Shown here: one piece after another, positions 25,060-35,300 of the stretch
Numbering within the stretch: the stretch's first letter is position 1
Layout: every line of letters begins with the position of its first letter
Position numbers and translations under genes: made by a program
The notes under the pieces: generated by a model
Database searches by the model: none
Told to the model about the DNA's origin: nothing
What the model saw: the letters and a program-made list of their open reading frames with translations, nothing else
From: Treponema sp. JC4
Lineage (GTDB): Bacteria; Spirochaetota; Spirochaetia; Treponematales; Treponemataceae
Assembly: GCF_000260795.1 (NCBI RefSeq)
Contig: NZ_AJGU01000001.1
Coordinates: 124,001-188,000, forward strand
DNA: 64,000 bases
Reading direction: 5' to 3'

Positions 25060-26715
25060 CTATTTCAAATAATTCAAAACAACTTCCGTAATGAGCGGTA
25101 CCAGCTGCTTTTTGCGGGAAACTACGCCCTGCAAAAAGTAAATATGGTCATCCTGCTTTGGCCAGTTGATAAAGGATATGAATTCCTCTTCGCAGTCAAT
25201 CAAGAGAATGCTGGAAAGAGTTGTAATGTCGGTAACCAGAAGACAGGAGAAAAGTCCCTTGCGGCTGCGGCGCTCAATTTCCAGTTCCTTAAAGAATTCA
25301 GCCTTGCGGTCAAGAATTTCTTTTGTGCTTCCAACTTCAATCTGGCTTACAGTGTAAACAGCCTTGCCTTCTGTGTATTCCTTCATATCCTGGCGGACAA
25401 GTTCACCTGCGGCACGGTTACCGATTCTGCTTCCTGCAAGAATGATTTCGTTTCCAAGAGTCTGGATATCAAGGTTTGAAAGGTCAGAAAGATATTCCGC
25501 TGTGTCGATATCAGCCTGAGTTACAGTTGCGGACTTCAAAATCAAAGTGTCGCTGAGGATTCCGCACAAAAGAAGGGAAGCAATGTCCTTTGGAATAGGG
25601 ATTTTTGCCTCGCGGTAAAGACTTGTAATCAGAGTTGCGGTAGATCCAACCGGCTTATTAATAAAGGTAATCGGGTATTTTGTAGAAAGGTTTCCCAGTC
25701 TGTGGTGGTCGATGATTTCGAGAATTTTGTAGTGATCAAGACCTTCTACCGCCTGACTAGGCTCGTTGTGGTCAACAAGGCAGACTTCTACGTTTGGTTC
25801 GCGCAACAAATCGTGCTCAGAAATAATGCCAATTACCTTGTTTTCGTTATCTACAACCGGAAGATATTTAATCAGGGAGTTGAAAAGTATTTCCTTGATT
25901 TTTGAAACGGTGTCATTCTGCTGAACCGGGGCAATTTCCTTATCGCCGATTACGCTTACAGGCATGGCAAAGGAAATCATCTCTGAAGTAGGCGAAGTTG
26001 AGTAAGGACTGATTAAAACGCTGACTCCTGCCTTTTCTGCCTGCTCGCGGACTTCCTTTTTAAGGGCAAAGCCGGAAGTAATAATAAGAACTTTTACCTT
26101 GTGAGTAATGCAGAGCTGGTGAATGTCTTCGCGGTCGCTGGCAATTACAATTAAATCTTCGCTGGCGTGGGCTTTCAGGTTGTTTTCAAACTTTTTGGTA
26201 GAAGATGAGGCTACAAGAACGTGGCCTTTGAAAATCTTATCAGCTTCAAAAGTCTGAACGAGTACCTGGGCATTTAAAGTTTTCTGAATCAGAGAAAGGC
26301 TTGTAGAAATAAAATTGTGCTTTTCCGGATTCATGAACTTAAGAACGCCTGCCGCAAAGCCTGTGTAGTGAAGCATGGAAATGTATTTTCCATCAGCATC
26401 AACTACTGGAAGAACGCGGAGAGACTTCTTTTTCATAAGACCGATTGCTTCCCAGATTGAAACGTGCTGCTGAACGGTTTCGCAGCCCTTTGGCATAAAA
26501 TATTCAACCTTTGGAATCAGGTCTGGAACATAGTGGGGACGGGTAAGTCCGAATTTTTCAAAAATGTAAGTTGTCTGAGGATTCAGATGACCTGCGCGGG
26601 CAGCAATATATTCAGGATAGCCCATCAGGTTTTTAAGCTTTGCATAAGCTACGGCACTAACAACAGAATCTGTATCCGGATTCTTGTGCCCGATAACGTA
26701 AATTGTTTTATCCAT
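25060..26715 (-). CDS. ppaC: manganese-dependent inorganic pyrophosphatase with CBS/DRTGG regulatory insert
   Basis: 551 residues. The DHH core is split: YVIGHKNPDTDSVVSAVAYA at the N-terminus and VCLVDHNEPSQ plus ILEIIDHHRLGN after residue 325 carry the metal ligands, and the C-terminal DHHA2 part ends the protein. Between them are a CBS domain (residues 70-125), a DRTGG domain (about 135-245) and a second CBS domain (about 250-305). This is the nucleotide-regulated form of family II pyrophosphatase known from Clostridium and Desulfitobacterium, in which adenine nucleotides tune PPi hydrolysis. A TAAACT -10-like box sits six bases before the ATG and no ribosome binding site is present. Confidence 0.93.
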   Translation of the reverse strand: MDKTIYVIGHKNPDTDSVVSAVAYAKLKNLMGYPEYIAARAGHLNPQTTYIFEKFGLTRPHYVPDLIPKVEYFMPKGCETVQQHVSIWEAIGLMKKKSLRVLPVVDADGKYISMLHYTGFAAGVLKFMNPEKHNFISTSLSLIQKTLNAQVLVQTFEADKIFKGHVLVASSSTKKFENNLKAHASEDLIVIASDREDIHQLCITHKVKVLIITSGFALKKEVREQAEKAGVSVLISPYSTSPTSEMISFAMPVSVIGDKEIAPVQQNDTVSKIKEILFNSLIKYLPVVDNENKVIGIISEHDLLREPNVEVCLVDHNEPSQAVEGLDHYKILEIIDHHRLGNLSTKYPITFINKPVGSTATLITSLYREAKIPIPKDIASLLLCGILSDTLILKSATVTQADIDTAEYLSDLSNLDIQTLGNEIILAGSRIGNRAAGELVRQDMKEYTEGKAVYTVSQIEVGSTKEILDRKAEFFKELEIERRSRKGLFSCLLVTDITTLSSILLIDCEEEFISFINWPKQDDHIYFLQGVVSRKKQLVPLITEVVLNYLK

Positions 26716-26809
26716 GGGGATAGTTTAGCATTTTTACGGGGGAATTTAAACGAGTTCAGCCGCTTCCTGATAGTTATTCTATCAGCGTGTCTAAATTATG
26801 AAATTATGT

Positions 26810-26815
26810 TATAAT
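26810..26815 (+). promoter_or_regulatory. -10 box of the sensor kinase gene, 8 nt before the ATG
   Basis: TATAAT, then TCGAAAAT, then ATG. Confidence 0.6.
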
Positions 26816-26823
26816 TCGAAAAT

Positions 26824-29565
26824 ATGAAGTTATTTAATAGAATAATATTTGTTTTGTTTTGCATTTTTTTTATCAATTTTAATGTTTGTTATGCAGAAAA
26901 TCAGCAGAAGAAAGTTATAGTCGGATATTATGAAAATGAAGTTTTTCAGGAAGGTGCTGAAGCGGGAGCTGTAAAACGCGGTTATGCCTATGAATATTAT
27001 CAGAAGCTTTCTGAATATACCGGCTGGAAATATGAATATGTTTATGGAAATTTTTCTGAGCTTTACAATCTGCTGCTTGAAGGAAAAATTGACCTGCTTG
27101 CGGGACTTGCCAGAAAAAAGGAGCGGGAATCTCTTATCAGCTATCCTGATTTTCCCATGGGAGTTGAAAAATATGTACTCTTGAAACACAGTCAGGATTC
27201 AGAAATCACAAATGACATTCAGAGCCTGCGCAATAAAAAAATAGGTGTTCTTGAAAGTGCTATGGTAGACAGCCTTAAGAATTATCTGGCGGGAGGAAAG
27301 GTTTCTGCTTTTGTTGAAACCTTTGCTTCTTATGATGAGCTTTTTGCAGCCTTTTATGATAAGAGAATTGACCTTCTTGCAACTGAAGGTGACGGAACTT
27401 ACGGAAAACATGATGCCGAACTTTTGTGCTATTTTGGAAGTACGGACTATTTTCTCTGCGTGAGTAAAAAAAGGGCAGATCTTTTAAAGCAGTTGAATCA
27501 GGCTCAGATTCTTATGGACATTGAAGAGCCGAATTATCTTTCAAATCTTCGTTCCAAATACTATCATTCTACGGTTTCCGGCAGGGCTTTGACGGACGCT
27601 GAAAAAAACTGGATAGAAAATCATCCTCTTTTGCGGGTCGGTTACCTTGAAAATTACATACCTTACAGCGGAACTGATTCTAAGGGTGATGTAACCGGAA
27701 TTGTAAAGGATGTTCTTTCTCGCATGGCAGGAAGACTGGGACTTTCGGAAAAAGCGCTGGTTTACCTAAGTTATGATAATTATTATGAAATGATTGAGGC
27801 AATGAGCCGTAACGAGGTTGATGTAGTATTCCCGGTCGGCGGCGGACTTTACTATTCTGAACAGAACGGAATCTATCAGTCGCTGCCCCTCATTCAGTCT
27901 TCTGTATATCTGGTGTCGCAGCCTAAGTCTGGAAATGACGTTTTTGCCGTAAATAAAAATAATGCAATGCAGGCTTATTATATAAAAACTTACTTTCCAG
28001 ATGCCAAAATTGTTGAATTCGACAGCATAGATGAATGTCTTAAGGCTGTTGCCAAAGGGCTTGCTGACTGTACTACGGTAAATGGTCTTAGAAGTGATAT
28101 TTTAAGAAACCGTGAGTATAAAAAGTTTTTTGTAAGGCAGCTTACCTCAACTGATTCCCGCTGCTTTGGTGTTAATATCGGAAATGAAGGACTTTTAAAG
28201 CTTTTAAACCGTGGAATTAATATGGTCGGCGCTGATTCAGCTCAGAATTTTGCCTACCGTTATACAGAAAAACTTTACAGCTACAGGATTTCAGATTTCT
28301 TACTTGATCATATCGGGCTTGTTATTCTTACAATTCTGGCAGTTTTATTTACCGCCATCTATTTTATTGTACGCGATGCAAATCATTCCAAAAAGGCGCT
28401 TGTGGCAGTTGAGTCTGCAAATAAGGCAAAGACCCTCTTCCTTGATAATATGTCCTACGATATTCAGACTCCTATGAATTCGATTATCGGTTTTACTTCC
28501 CTTGCTGCTGCCAATATCAACAGGAAGGAAAAACTTCTGGATTACCTTAAGCAGATTACGGTTTCCAGCGAGCATCTTTTTGCAATCATTAATAATATTC
28601 TTGATATAAGCCGCATTGAAAGTCAGACGGTTTTTCTGAATGAGGATGAAATTAATCTTCCGCTTTTTATGGAGGATATTACAGCAATTCTTTCTCAGAG
28701 CCTCAGGGAAAAAAATCTGGATTTGACCTTTAATCAGAATATTGCAAATCCGAATGTCAAAACTGATAAGCTCAGGCTTCAGCAGGTGCTTCTGAACATT
28801 CTTGGAAATGCAATAAAATTTACTCCCTACGGAGGAAAAATTTATTTAACCATTAAAGAGCACACTTCTGAGGAAAAAATTGATTCAGAGCCAAAATCCC
28901 TCTTTGAAATCATCATTAAAGATAACGGAATTGGAATGAGTGAAGAGTTTTTGAATGTCATTTTCCAGCCTTTTGTCCGTGATAAATCTGGCCTGAATCA
29001 GAAGGGACAGGGAAGCGGTCTGGGGCTTGCCATTTCTAAACGTATTGTAAACCTTATGGGCGGAGATATTTTTGTTACAAGTAAGGAAGGCGTGGGAAGT
29101 GAGTTTGTAATAGAACTTCCATTAACAATCTGCAATTTTGCTGTCTTGCAGGATGAAAAAAATGCTGATGGGGTGGATTTTTCCGGTAAAAGGGTACTTG
29201 TTTGTGAAGATGTTGAAACAAATCAGATTATTATAAGAGATATGCTGGAAAACTCAGGATTCCTGGTAGAACTTGCCCGTGATGGAGTTGAGGCGGTAGA
29301 AAAAGTCAGACTGAATCCTGAGAATTATTATGATGTAATTCTTATGGAAACAAAGCTGCCTGTTATAGACGGCTATGAGGCTGCAAGGCAGATAAGGGCA
29401 CTGACTGATCAAACAAAAGCCATGCTTCCTATTGTTGCAGTTTCTTCTAACGCTTATGGCGATGACCGTGCAAAAATATTTGAATGCGGAATGAATGCCT
29501 TTTTGACAAAGCCTTTTAATATTCCAAGTCTTATTAATGCAATTAAGGGGCTTGTTGCCAATTAA
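26824..29565 (+). CDS. hybrid sensor kinase homolog with two periplasmic SBP-like domains; both phospho-acceptors replaced
   Basis: 913 residues. A signal segment (1-24) is followed by two tandem solute-binding-protein (SBP_bac_3) domains (about 30-245 and 262-480), a membrane helix (about 493-516), a HisKA-like helix pair, an HATPase_c domain and a receiver. In the H-box the expected SHDIRTP reads SYDIQTP, so the phospho-acceptor His is Tyr545. In the receiver the expected LMDxxMP reads LMETKLP, so the Asp is Glu842. The ATP site is intact (NILGNAIKFTP, DNGIGMS, GQGSGLGLAI) and the receiver keeps its acidic pair and FLTKPF lysine. It therefore cannot relay phosphate in the usual way. No response regulator lies beside it; recG is convergent seven bases away. 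Confidence 0.88.
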   Translation: MKLFNRIIFVLFCIFFINFNVCYAENQQKKVIVGYYENEVFQEGAEAGAVKRGYAYEYYQKLSEYTGWKYEYVYGNFSELYNLLLEGKIDLLAGLARKKERESLISYPDFPMGVEKYVLLKHSQDSEITNDIQSLRNKKIGVLESAMVDSLKNYLAGGKVSAFVETFASYDELFAAFYDKRIDLLATEGDGTYGKHDAELLCYFGSTDYFLCVSKKRADLLKQLNQAQILMDIEEPNYLSNLRSKYYHSTVSGRALTDAEKNWIENHPLLRVGYLENYIPYSGTDSKGDVTGIVKDVLSRMAGRLGLSEKALVYLSYDNYYEMIEAMSRNEVDVVFPVGGGLYYSEQNGIYQSLPLIQSSVYLVSQPKSGNDVFAVNKNNAMQAYYIKTYFPDAKIVEFDSIDECLKAVAKGLADCTTVNGLRSDILRNREYKKFFVRQLTSTDSRCFGVNIGNEGLLKLLNRGINMVGADSAQNFAYRYTEKLYSYRISDFLLDHIGLVILTILAVLFTAIYFIVRDANHSKKALVAVESANKAKTLFLDNMSYDIQTPMNSIIGFTSLAAANINRKEKLLDYLKQITVSSEHLFAIINNILDISRIESQTVFLNEDEINLPLFMEDITAILSQSLREKNLDLTFNQNIANPNVKTDKLRLQQVLLNILGNAIKFTPYGGKIYLTIKEHTSEEKIDSEPKSLFEIIIKDNGIGMSEEFLNVIFQPFVRDKSGLNQKGQGSGLGLAISKRIVNLMGGDIFVTSKEGVGSEFVIELPLTICNFAVLQDEKNADGVDFSGKRVLVCEDVETNQIIIRDMLENSGFLVELARDGVEAVEKVRLNPENYYDVILMETKLPVIDGYEAARQIRALTDQTKAMLPIVAVSSNAYGDDRAKIFECGMNAFLTKPFNIPSLINAIKGLVAN

Positions 29566-29571
29566 AAAGCC

Positions 29572-31755
29572 TTAGCCCTGAATATAGCCGATTGCATCCT
29601 GTCTGGCCTGGGTCAGAAGTTCGCTGTCCCGTACAAGGTCGGCTACTGCAAATTCCATAGCTCCAGCCTGCAGGGTACCGGTTAGTTCGCCAGGGCCTCG
29701 GGTTTTTAGATCCTGCTCGGCGATGTAAAAGCCGTCTGTGCTCTGGCGCAGGGCCTTCATGCGTTCAATGCCGCTTTCGGTCAGGTTTTTGCTGTAAATG
29801 AGGAAGCAGAAGGACTGGTCGCAGCCTCGGCCTACTCGTCCCCTCAGCTGGTGAAGCTGGGCCATTCCAAAGCGGTCGGCATTTTCTATTGCAATGCAGG
29901 TGGCATTCGGGACGTCTACGCCGACTTCTATTACAGTTGTAGCGGCAAGCACCTGAATGCGGCCCGCACGGAAATCATTCAATATCATTGTCTGCTCTTC
30001 TTCATCGATTTTTGAGTGAACAAGAGCGCATTTGTACTGAGGATAAATATGAGTCTGCAGGTGGGCGAAGGCCTTTTCTGCTGATTTTATGCGGGCGTTG
30101 CCGTCATCGTCTGTGTATTCGCTGTCGATGGCAGGGTAAACAAAATATGCCTGATGTCCTTTTTCCAGTTCCTTTCGGATTGCTTCGTAGGCGTTGATTT
30201 CGTTGCCTTCCTTTACAAGATAAGTTGTAATGGGTTTTCGTCCCTGTGGCATGGTGCGGATTGTAGAAACGTCCAGGTCTCCGAAAATCGTGTAGGCCAG
30301 AGTTTGCGGAATCGGGGTTGCGCTCATCATAAGAAGGTGGGGCTCAAAGGTGATTCCGTTTTCGTTTGTGCGGCCTTTAGCGATGATTGCCTGACGCTGC
30401 ATTACACCGAAGCGGTGCTGTTCGTCGATTACGGTCAGCTCAAGGTCATTGTAGACAACATTGTTAGAAAAAAGCGCGTGAGTTCCGATTACAATATCTA
30501 TTTTTCCGTCCTTAAGTTGTTTAAGCAGTTGAGCCCTGCCGGCTGATTTTACGTTTCCTGTAAGGAAGGCTACCCGGATGCCTAAAAAGTCCAGAAGGCG
30601 GCTTGCGGTTTCGGCGTGCTGGCGGGCTAGGATTTCTGTCGGCGCCATAAGGGCACACTGGCCTTTCCAGCTGATTACGCGGAGGCATACAAAAAGCGAA
30701 ACGAGGGTTTTTCCTGAACCTACGTCGCCCTGCAAAAGACGCTGCATTGTGAAGGCGGATTTTTTAGGCAGGGGGATTCCCCGGTCAGCCTGATTGAGAA
30801 TGCGGGAGCGTTCCTCGTAGCCGCGGTCGATTTCGCTGTCCATCTGGTAGATGACGGCGCGCTGGTCGTCTGTGAGAGGGAAGGGGAGTTTTTCCAGAAA
30901 CTGCTTCTGCAAAGGAGAAAGGGAGTCTGTGAAAACTTGAGACTCAACAAATGGCTTTGCGGCTGCTTCTTCCGGCTGGTTTAAAGTGCCGCGGTGTTTG
31001 TAGGCACGTTTTAAAATCACAGTTTGGAAGTGGAATAATTCTTCGTAAGAAAGAGTTCGGCGGGCGGTAAGGGCTTCTTCCATACTTGCCGGTTCGTGAA
31101 TCAGGCGGATTGCGTCCTGCTTGTGAAGGAGATTTCGTTTATCAATTAAGTCTTCAGGAAGCTCATCTTCTATTCCCTTTGCATACTGCTTGAGGGCGGC
31201 GGAAATTGCCTTTGAAAGCTGCTTTTGAGAGACGCCTTCTGTAAGGGAGTATATAGGAAGCACTTTGTTGTCGGCTGGAAGTCGGCTTGCAAGGTCTGGA
31301 GGAAGAAGGGCTGCTTCTTCGGGTGAAACAGGGCTTTCTGCAGGTTTTTCCAGAACGCTTGCATCAAAGCTTGATGACTGTAATGCATTGTATTTTACAA
31401 AAAAGCTTCCATGCAGGCTTATGATTGACCCCACCGGAAAAGATTTTTCAAAAAAAGGTCTGTTAAAGCAGATTAATTCCGCCTGAGCGGTTCCGTCATT
31501 AATAATCAGTTTGAGGGTACGCATGTTCCCGTAGCCGAACCACTCATGGCGGATAATTTTTGCCACTGAGTGGATTTTTGGAGTGCGGGAAAATTCATTT
31601 AAGGAAACGCGTCTAGTTCGGTCTTCGTAGTCGCGGGGATAATATTGAAGCAAATCTCCCACGGTAAAAATATTAAGCTTTGCAAGATTTTTAGTAAGTG
31701 CCGGTCCCACGCCCGACACAGAGGAAACAGGATTTTTAATCTCGGAAAGCTTCAT
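29572..31755 (-). CDS. recG: ATP-dependent DNA helicase RecG
   Basis: 727 residues. The N-terminal wedge (OB-fold) domain includes PRDYEDRTR. The helicase core has LLQGDVGSGKT (Walker A), ALMAPTEILARQHA, VIDEQHRFGVMQRQ, LMMSATPIPQTLA and, near the end, VIEVGVDVPNATCIAIENADRFGMAQLHQLRGRVGRG. RecG remodels stalled forks and Holliday junctions. The start lies three bases after the yggT stop with no clear ribosome binding site, so it is probably coupled to yggT-dnaE upstream. Confidence 0.95.
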   Translation of the reverse strand: MKLSEIKNPVSSVSGVGPALTKNLAKLNIFTVGDLLQYYPRDYEDRTRRVSLNEFSRTPKIHSVAKIIRHEWFGYGNMRTLKLIINDGTAQAELICFNRPFFEKSFPVGSIISLHGSFFVKYNALQSSSFDASVLEKPAESPVSPEEAALLPPDLASRLPADNKVLPIYSLTEGVSQKQLSKAISAALKQYAKGIEDELPEDLIDKRNLLHKQDAIRLIHEPASMEEALTARRTLSYEELFHFQTVILKRAYKHRGTLNQPEEAAAKPFVESQVFTDSLSPLQKQFLEKLPFPLTDDQRAVIYQMDSEIDRGYEERSRILNQADRGIPLPKKSAFTMQRLLQGDVGSGKTLVSLFVCLRVISWKGQCALMAPTEILARQHAETASRLLDFLGIRVAFLTGNVKSAGRAQLLKQLKDGKIDIVIGTHALFSNNVVYNDLELTVIDEQHRFGVMQRQAIIAKGRTNENGITFEPHLLMMSATPIPQTLAYTIFGDLDVSTIRTMPQGRKPITTYLVKEGNEINAYEAIRKELEKGHQAYFVYPAIDSEYTDDDGNARIKSAEKAFAHLQTHIYPQYKCALVHSKIDEEEQTMILNDFRAGRIQVLAATTVIEVGVDVPNATCIAIENADRFGMAQLHQLRGRVGRGCDQSFCFLIYSKNLTESGIERMKALRQSTDGFYIAEQDLKTRGPGELTGTLQAGAMEFAVADLVRDSELLTQARQDAIGYIQG

Positions 31756-31758
31756 AAA

Positions 31759-32361
31759 TTAGAAGGGCAGCTGGTAGCAGAGTCCTACAAGAATGCGGAT
31801 GAAGATGTTGCCGGCGCCAAGAATTACGGCGAAGGTTATCCAGGTGATTAAGAGGGCCTTCTGGTAAGAAAAAGTTGATTTTACAAAAGTGCCGGCTACC
31901 TTAAAGGCAAGACGCTGGAGGAACTGATCTACGTTGTTCCAGGCAGAGTTGTAAGGGGTGTAGCCGTGTTTTACTGTCAGGACAATCCAGCGGACAAGAA
32001 GCAGGATAAATAATATAGAAAGAATTGATGTGCTGACATTCCAGAGCATGATGATGATTGTGCCAAGGATTCCACCTACGTATATGCGGCCGGTCGAAGT
32101 GATTCCGCCCAGAATCGAAGAAAGCACGCTGAGGACTCCGATTGAAAGTATAGGGGAGAAGTCTATGTTGCCAAAACGGAGCCAGCCTGAGCGGCTGAAA
32201 AAGTTCATGTAAGGATCGGTGAGGGCGGAAATTGCCTTTCCAAAGCCTGTGAACTTGGCACCCGGGAACCATGAAATAATTATGTTTAAAAAGCAGAGCA
32301 TTGTGTAAATTGTAACTGCTGCCGAAAGAATTCCTAAAATAGCGCTTATCATTCTGTCCAA
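31759..32361 (-). CDS. YggT-family integral membrane protein
   Basis: 200 residues with two YGGT units, each with a pair of hydrophobic helices: residues about 10-90 (MLCFLNIIISWFPGAKFTG, YMNFFSRSGWLRFGNIDFSPILSIGVL) and 105-195. YggT proteins are membrane proteins of unknown mechanism, linked in different bacteria to cell division and osmotic stress. The PGAKFTGFGKAI and DPYMNFFSR stretches are the typical loop between helices. The start overlaps the dnaE stop by 13 bases, so it is translated from the dnaE transcript. Confidence 0.8.
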   Translation of the reverse strand: MDRMISAILGILSAAVTIYTMLCFLNIIISWFPGAKFTGFGKAISALTDPYMNFFSRSGWLRFGNIDFSPILSIGVLSVLSSILGGITSTGRIYVGGILGTIIIMLWNVSTSILSILFILLLVRWIVLTVKHGYTPYNSAWNNVDQFLQRLAFKVAGTFVKSTFSYQKALLITWITFAVILGAGNIFIRILVGLCYQLPF

Positions 32362-35300
32362 ACCTCTTTTACGTATGGTATGCCCCTCAGTTCTTTAAGA
32401 ACTTCTGGAGCGGAGCTGATTGTAATCTGACTGTTTGCCTTGATTACAAAGGGATTTTTTCCTGTGTCTATATGAAAATATACTGAACAATTACCCATTT
32501 TATCAAATAAAAAATCTTTTAATTGCATTAATCCCTGTTCTCCGTTGAAGGTCGGATCAACGTTGATGTGAACAGACTGGGCTGCGTGAGTTTCCAGCGA
32601 CTGGGGGTCTTCTACCGCGTCTACCAGGAAGGACGGAGTTTCGCGGCTGCCGTCAACCTTTCCGCGCAGGGCGTAAACTTCGCCATCGTGAATCTGAGGT
32701 CCAAGCTGAGCCCAGGTTTTTGGGAAGAAAGTACAGTCAATTTCGCCTTCTTTATCAAGCAGCTTGCAGAAAGCCATGCGGTCGCCTTTTTTTGTAGTGA
32801 TTTCGCGGCGGCCGCTGAGCATACCAAGTGCCACATAAGATTTTCCTGCGTCACGCAGCTGATAGTATTTTGCGCCGCTTGCGGCCATGGCGTCTTTTGC
32901 GGCCTTTTCTTCAGCAGCAATTCGTGCCATATTGCTTGATTTAAGGGTAACGGCGTGGTCAATTGCCTTCTGGTAGTCGTCCAGAGGGTGACCACTTACG
33001 TAAATACCAATACATTCCTTTTCCATGTTAAGTTTTTCCATAGTCGGAATGTCTGGAATCATCTTGAACTGATATTCTGTAAAGGCGTTTGCTTCTTCGC
33101 CCAGTTCGCCAAACAAATCACCCTGTCCAATCATCTTGTCTGCAAGAATGTCAGAAGCGTAATCTACAGCACCGTCTAAGTTTGCAAGCAGGGTCGGGCG
33201 GTTTAGGAGTTCACCATTATGCTGGCCGCAGTGGTCAAAACCACCGGTTTTAATAAGAACTTCGACTGCCTTTTTGTTTACGGCAATTTTTTCGCGTCCG
33301 TCTTCGCCTTTTTCTAGTCTGGTGCAGGCGCGTTTTACAAAGTCCATAAAGTTTTTGTAAGGGCCGTTTTCTTCGCGCTCTTTTACAATTGCTGTTGCGG
33401 CACCTTCACCCATTCCTTTAATTCCTTTGAGTCCGAAAACGATTCTGCCGTCAACAACGTCAAAAATAACATCGGAGCGGTTTACATCCGGCGGGTCAAC
33501 AGGAACTCCCATTTTTCGTGCTTCTTCAATATAGAAAGGAAGTCCGTCGGTTGAGGTAATTTCGTTTGTAAGGTTGGCAGCCATGAATTCAGCAGGGTAG
33601 TGGGCCTTAAGCCAGCCTGTGCGGTAGGCAAGAACCGAATAAGCCGCTGCGTGAGACTTGTTAAAACCGTAGCCCGCAAAGGGAACCATGATATCAAAAA
33701 TCTCTTCGGCGTGTTTTTCTGTATGGCCGTTTTTAAGGGCACCTTCAACAAAGTCCTTTTTCTTACCCATCAGAACTTCAGGTTTCTTTTTACCCATGGC
33801 ACGACGCAGCATGTCGGCACCACCAAGAGAGAAGCCCGCAATAATCTGGGCAACCTTCATAATCTGTTCCTGATAAACCATTACACCGTAGGTTTCTTTC
33901 AAAAGTCCTTCGAGGGAAGGATCAGGATAGTGAACGGTTTCTGGGTGCCACTTTCCTTCAATGTACTGAGGAATACAATCCATAGGACCCGGACGGTAAA
34001 GGGCGTTCAAGGCAACCAGGTCTTCAATTTTTTCCGGCTGGAACTGACGCAGAATCTTCTGCATACCAGGCGATTCAAACTGGAATACGGCAACAGAGTC
34101 ACCGCGCTTAAAAAGCTCGAAGGCTTTTTCATCTGTTTCGCTGACGTTGGCGGTAACAAATTCCGGAGTTCCCGGAGCCCGGTGTTTATTGATGATTGCC
34201 TCTGCATAGCGGATGAGCGAGAGTGTCTTAAGTCCAAGGTAGTCGAACTTTACAAGTCCGCAAGGCTCGATAATATCCATTGTGTACTGTACACCAACTT
34301 CACCTGTTTTAGGATCCTTGAAAACCGGAGCCCAGTTTGGAAGCGGAGTAAGACCGATTACCATTCCCGAAGCGTGAAGACCTGTGTTTCGCTTTACGCC
34401 TTCAAGCTTAAAGGCAAGGTCAAAAAGCTCCTGGAAGCGCGGGTCATCCTTGTAAGGAATGAGCTGACCGCCGTCCGGCATTTTTTCTGTAGGCTCGCTG
34501 AATGCATCCTTGAGTTTTGCCTTAGGACTTTCCGGAATGCATTTTTTGAGCATATTTACTTCTGCCAAAGGAATTCCAAGAATACGGCCTACGTCGGCAA
34601 TACAGTTTTTAGGTTTGAGGGTACCAAAAGTTACAATGTGTCCAACGTTGGCATCGCCGTACAAATCGCGGGTATGCTGGATAATCTCCTGGCGGAAGTC
34701 GAAGTCCATATCAACGTCGAAATCCGGCATGGATACACGTTCAGGGTTTAAGAATCGTTCAAAAATCAATCCGTAGCGGAAAGGATCGATGTCGGTAATG
34801 GTCATTGCGTAGGCAACCAGAGAACCGGCACCCGAACCTCGTCCAGGCCCGATCGGAATGTAGTGCTTAGGGCACTTGTGAACCGGGTCGTAAAGTGATT
34901 TAGACCAGTTGATGAATTCCCAAACGATAAGGAAGTAGCCCGAGAAACCCATGGAGAAGATTGTATTCATTTCGTAGTCAGCACGTTCGCGGATTTCCGG
35001 GGTAATTTCTTTGTAGCGTTTTTTAAGTCCTTCTTCTACGATGTGGCGGACATAATCGTTCTGGTCGCTCTGGTAATCGTCTCCGTGGGTACGGAATTCT
35101 TCAGGAAGTTCAAAGCGGGGAAGACATTCCTTAAGCTCCGGAGTTGAATACTGTTTAATAGTAAGATTACACATGTTGGCAATCTTAATTGTGTTGTCAA
35201 AGGCTTCCGGGCACTGAGGGAAGAGAGAACGCATTTCCTCTTCGGTTTTGAAATACCAGTTATCAAGGTCTTCGTCGCCGCCCATTTTTGCGTGCTTTTC

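Noticed and set aside
33600-34751. 383-codon plus-strand open frame
   Set aside because: It is antisense to the conserved catalytic part of dnaE, has no promoter or ribosome binding site and no recognisable domain.
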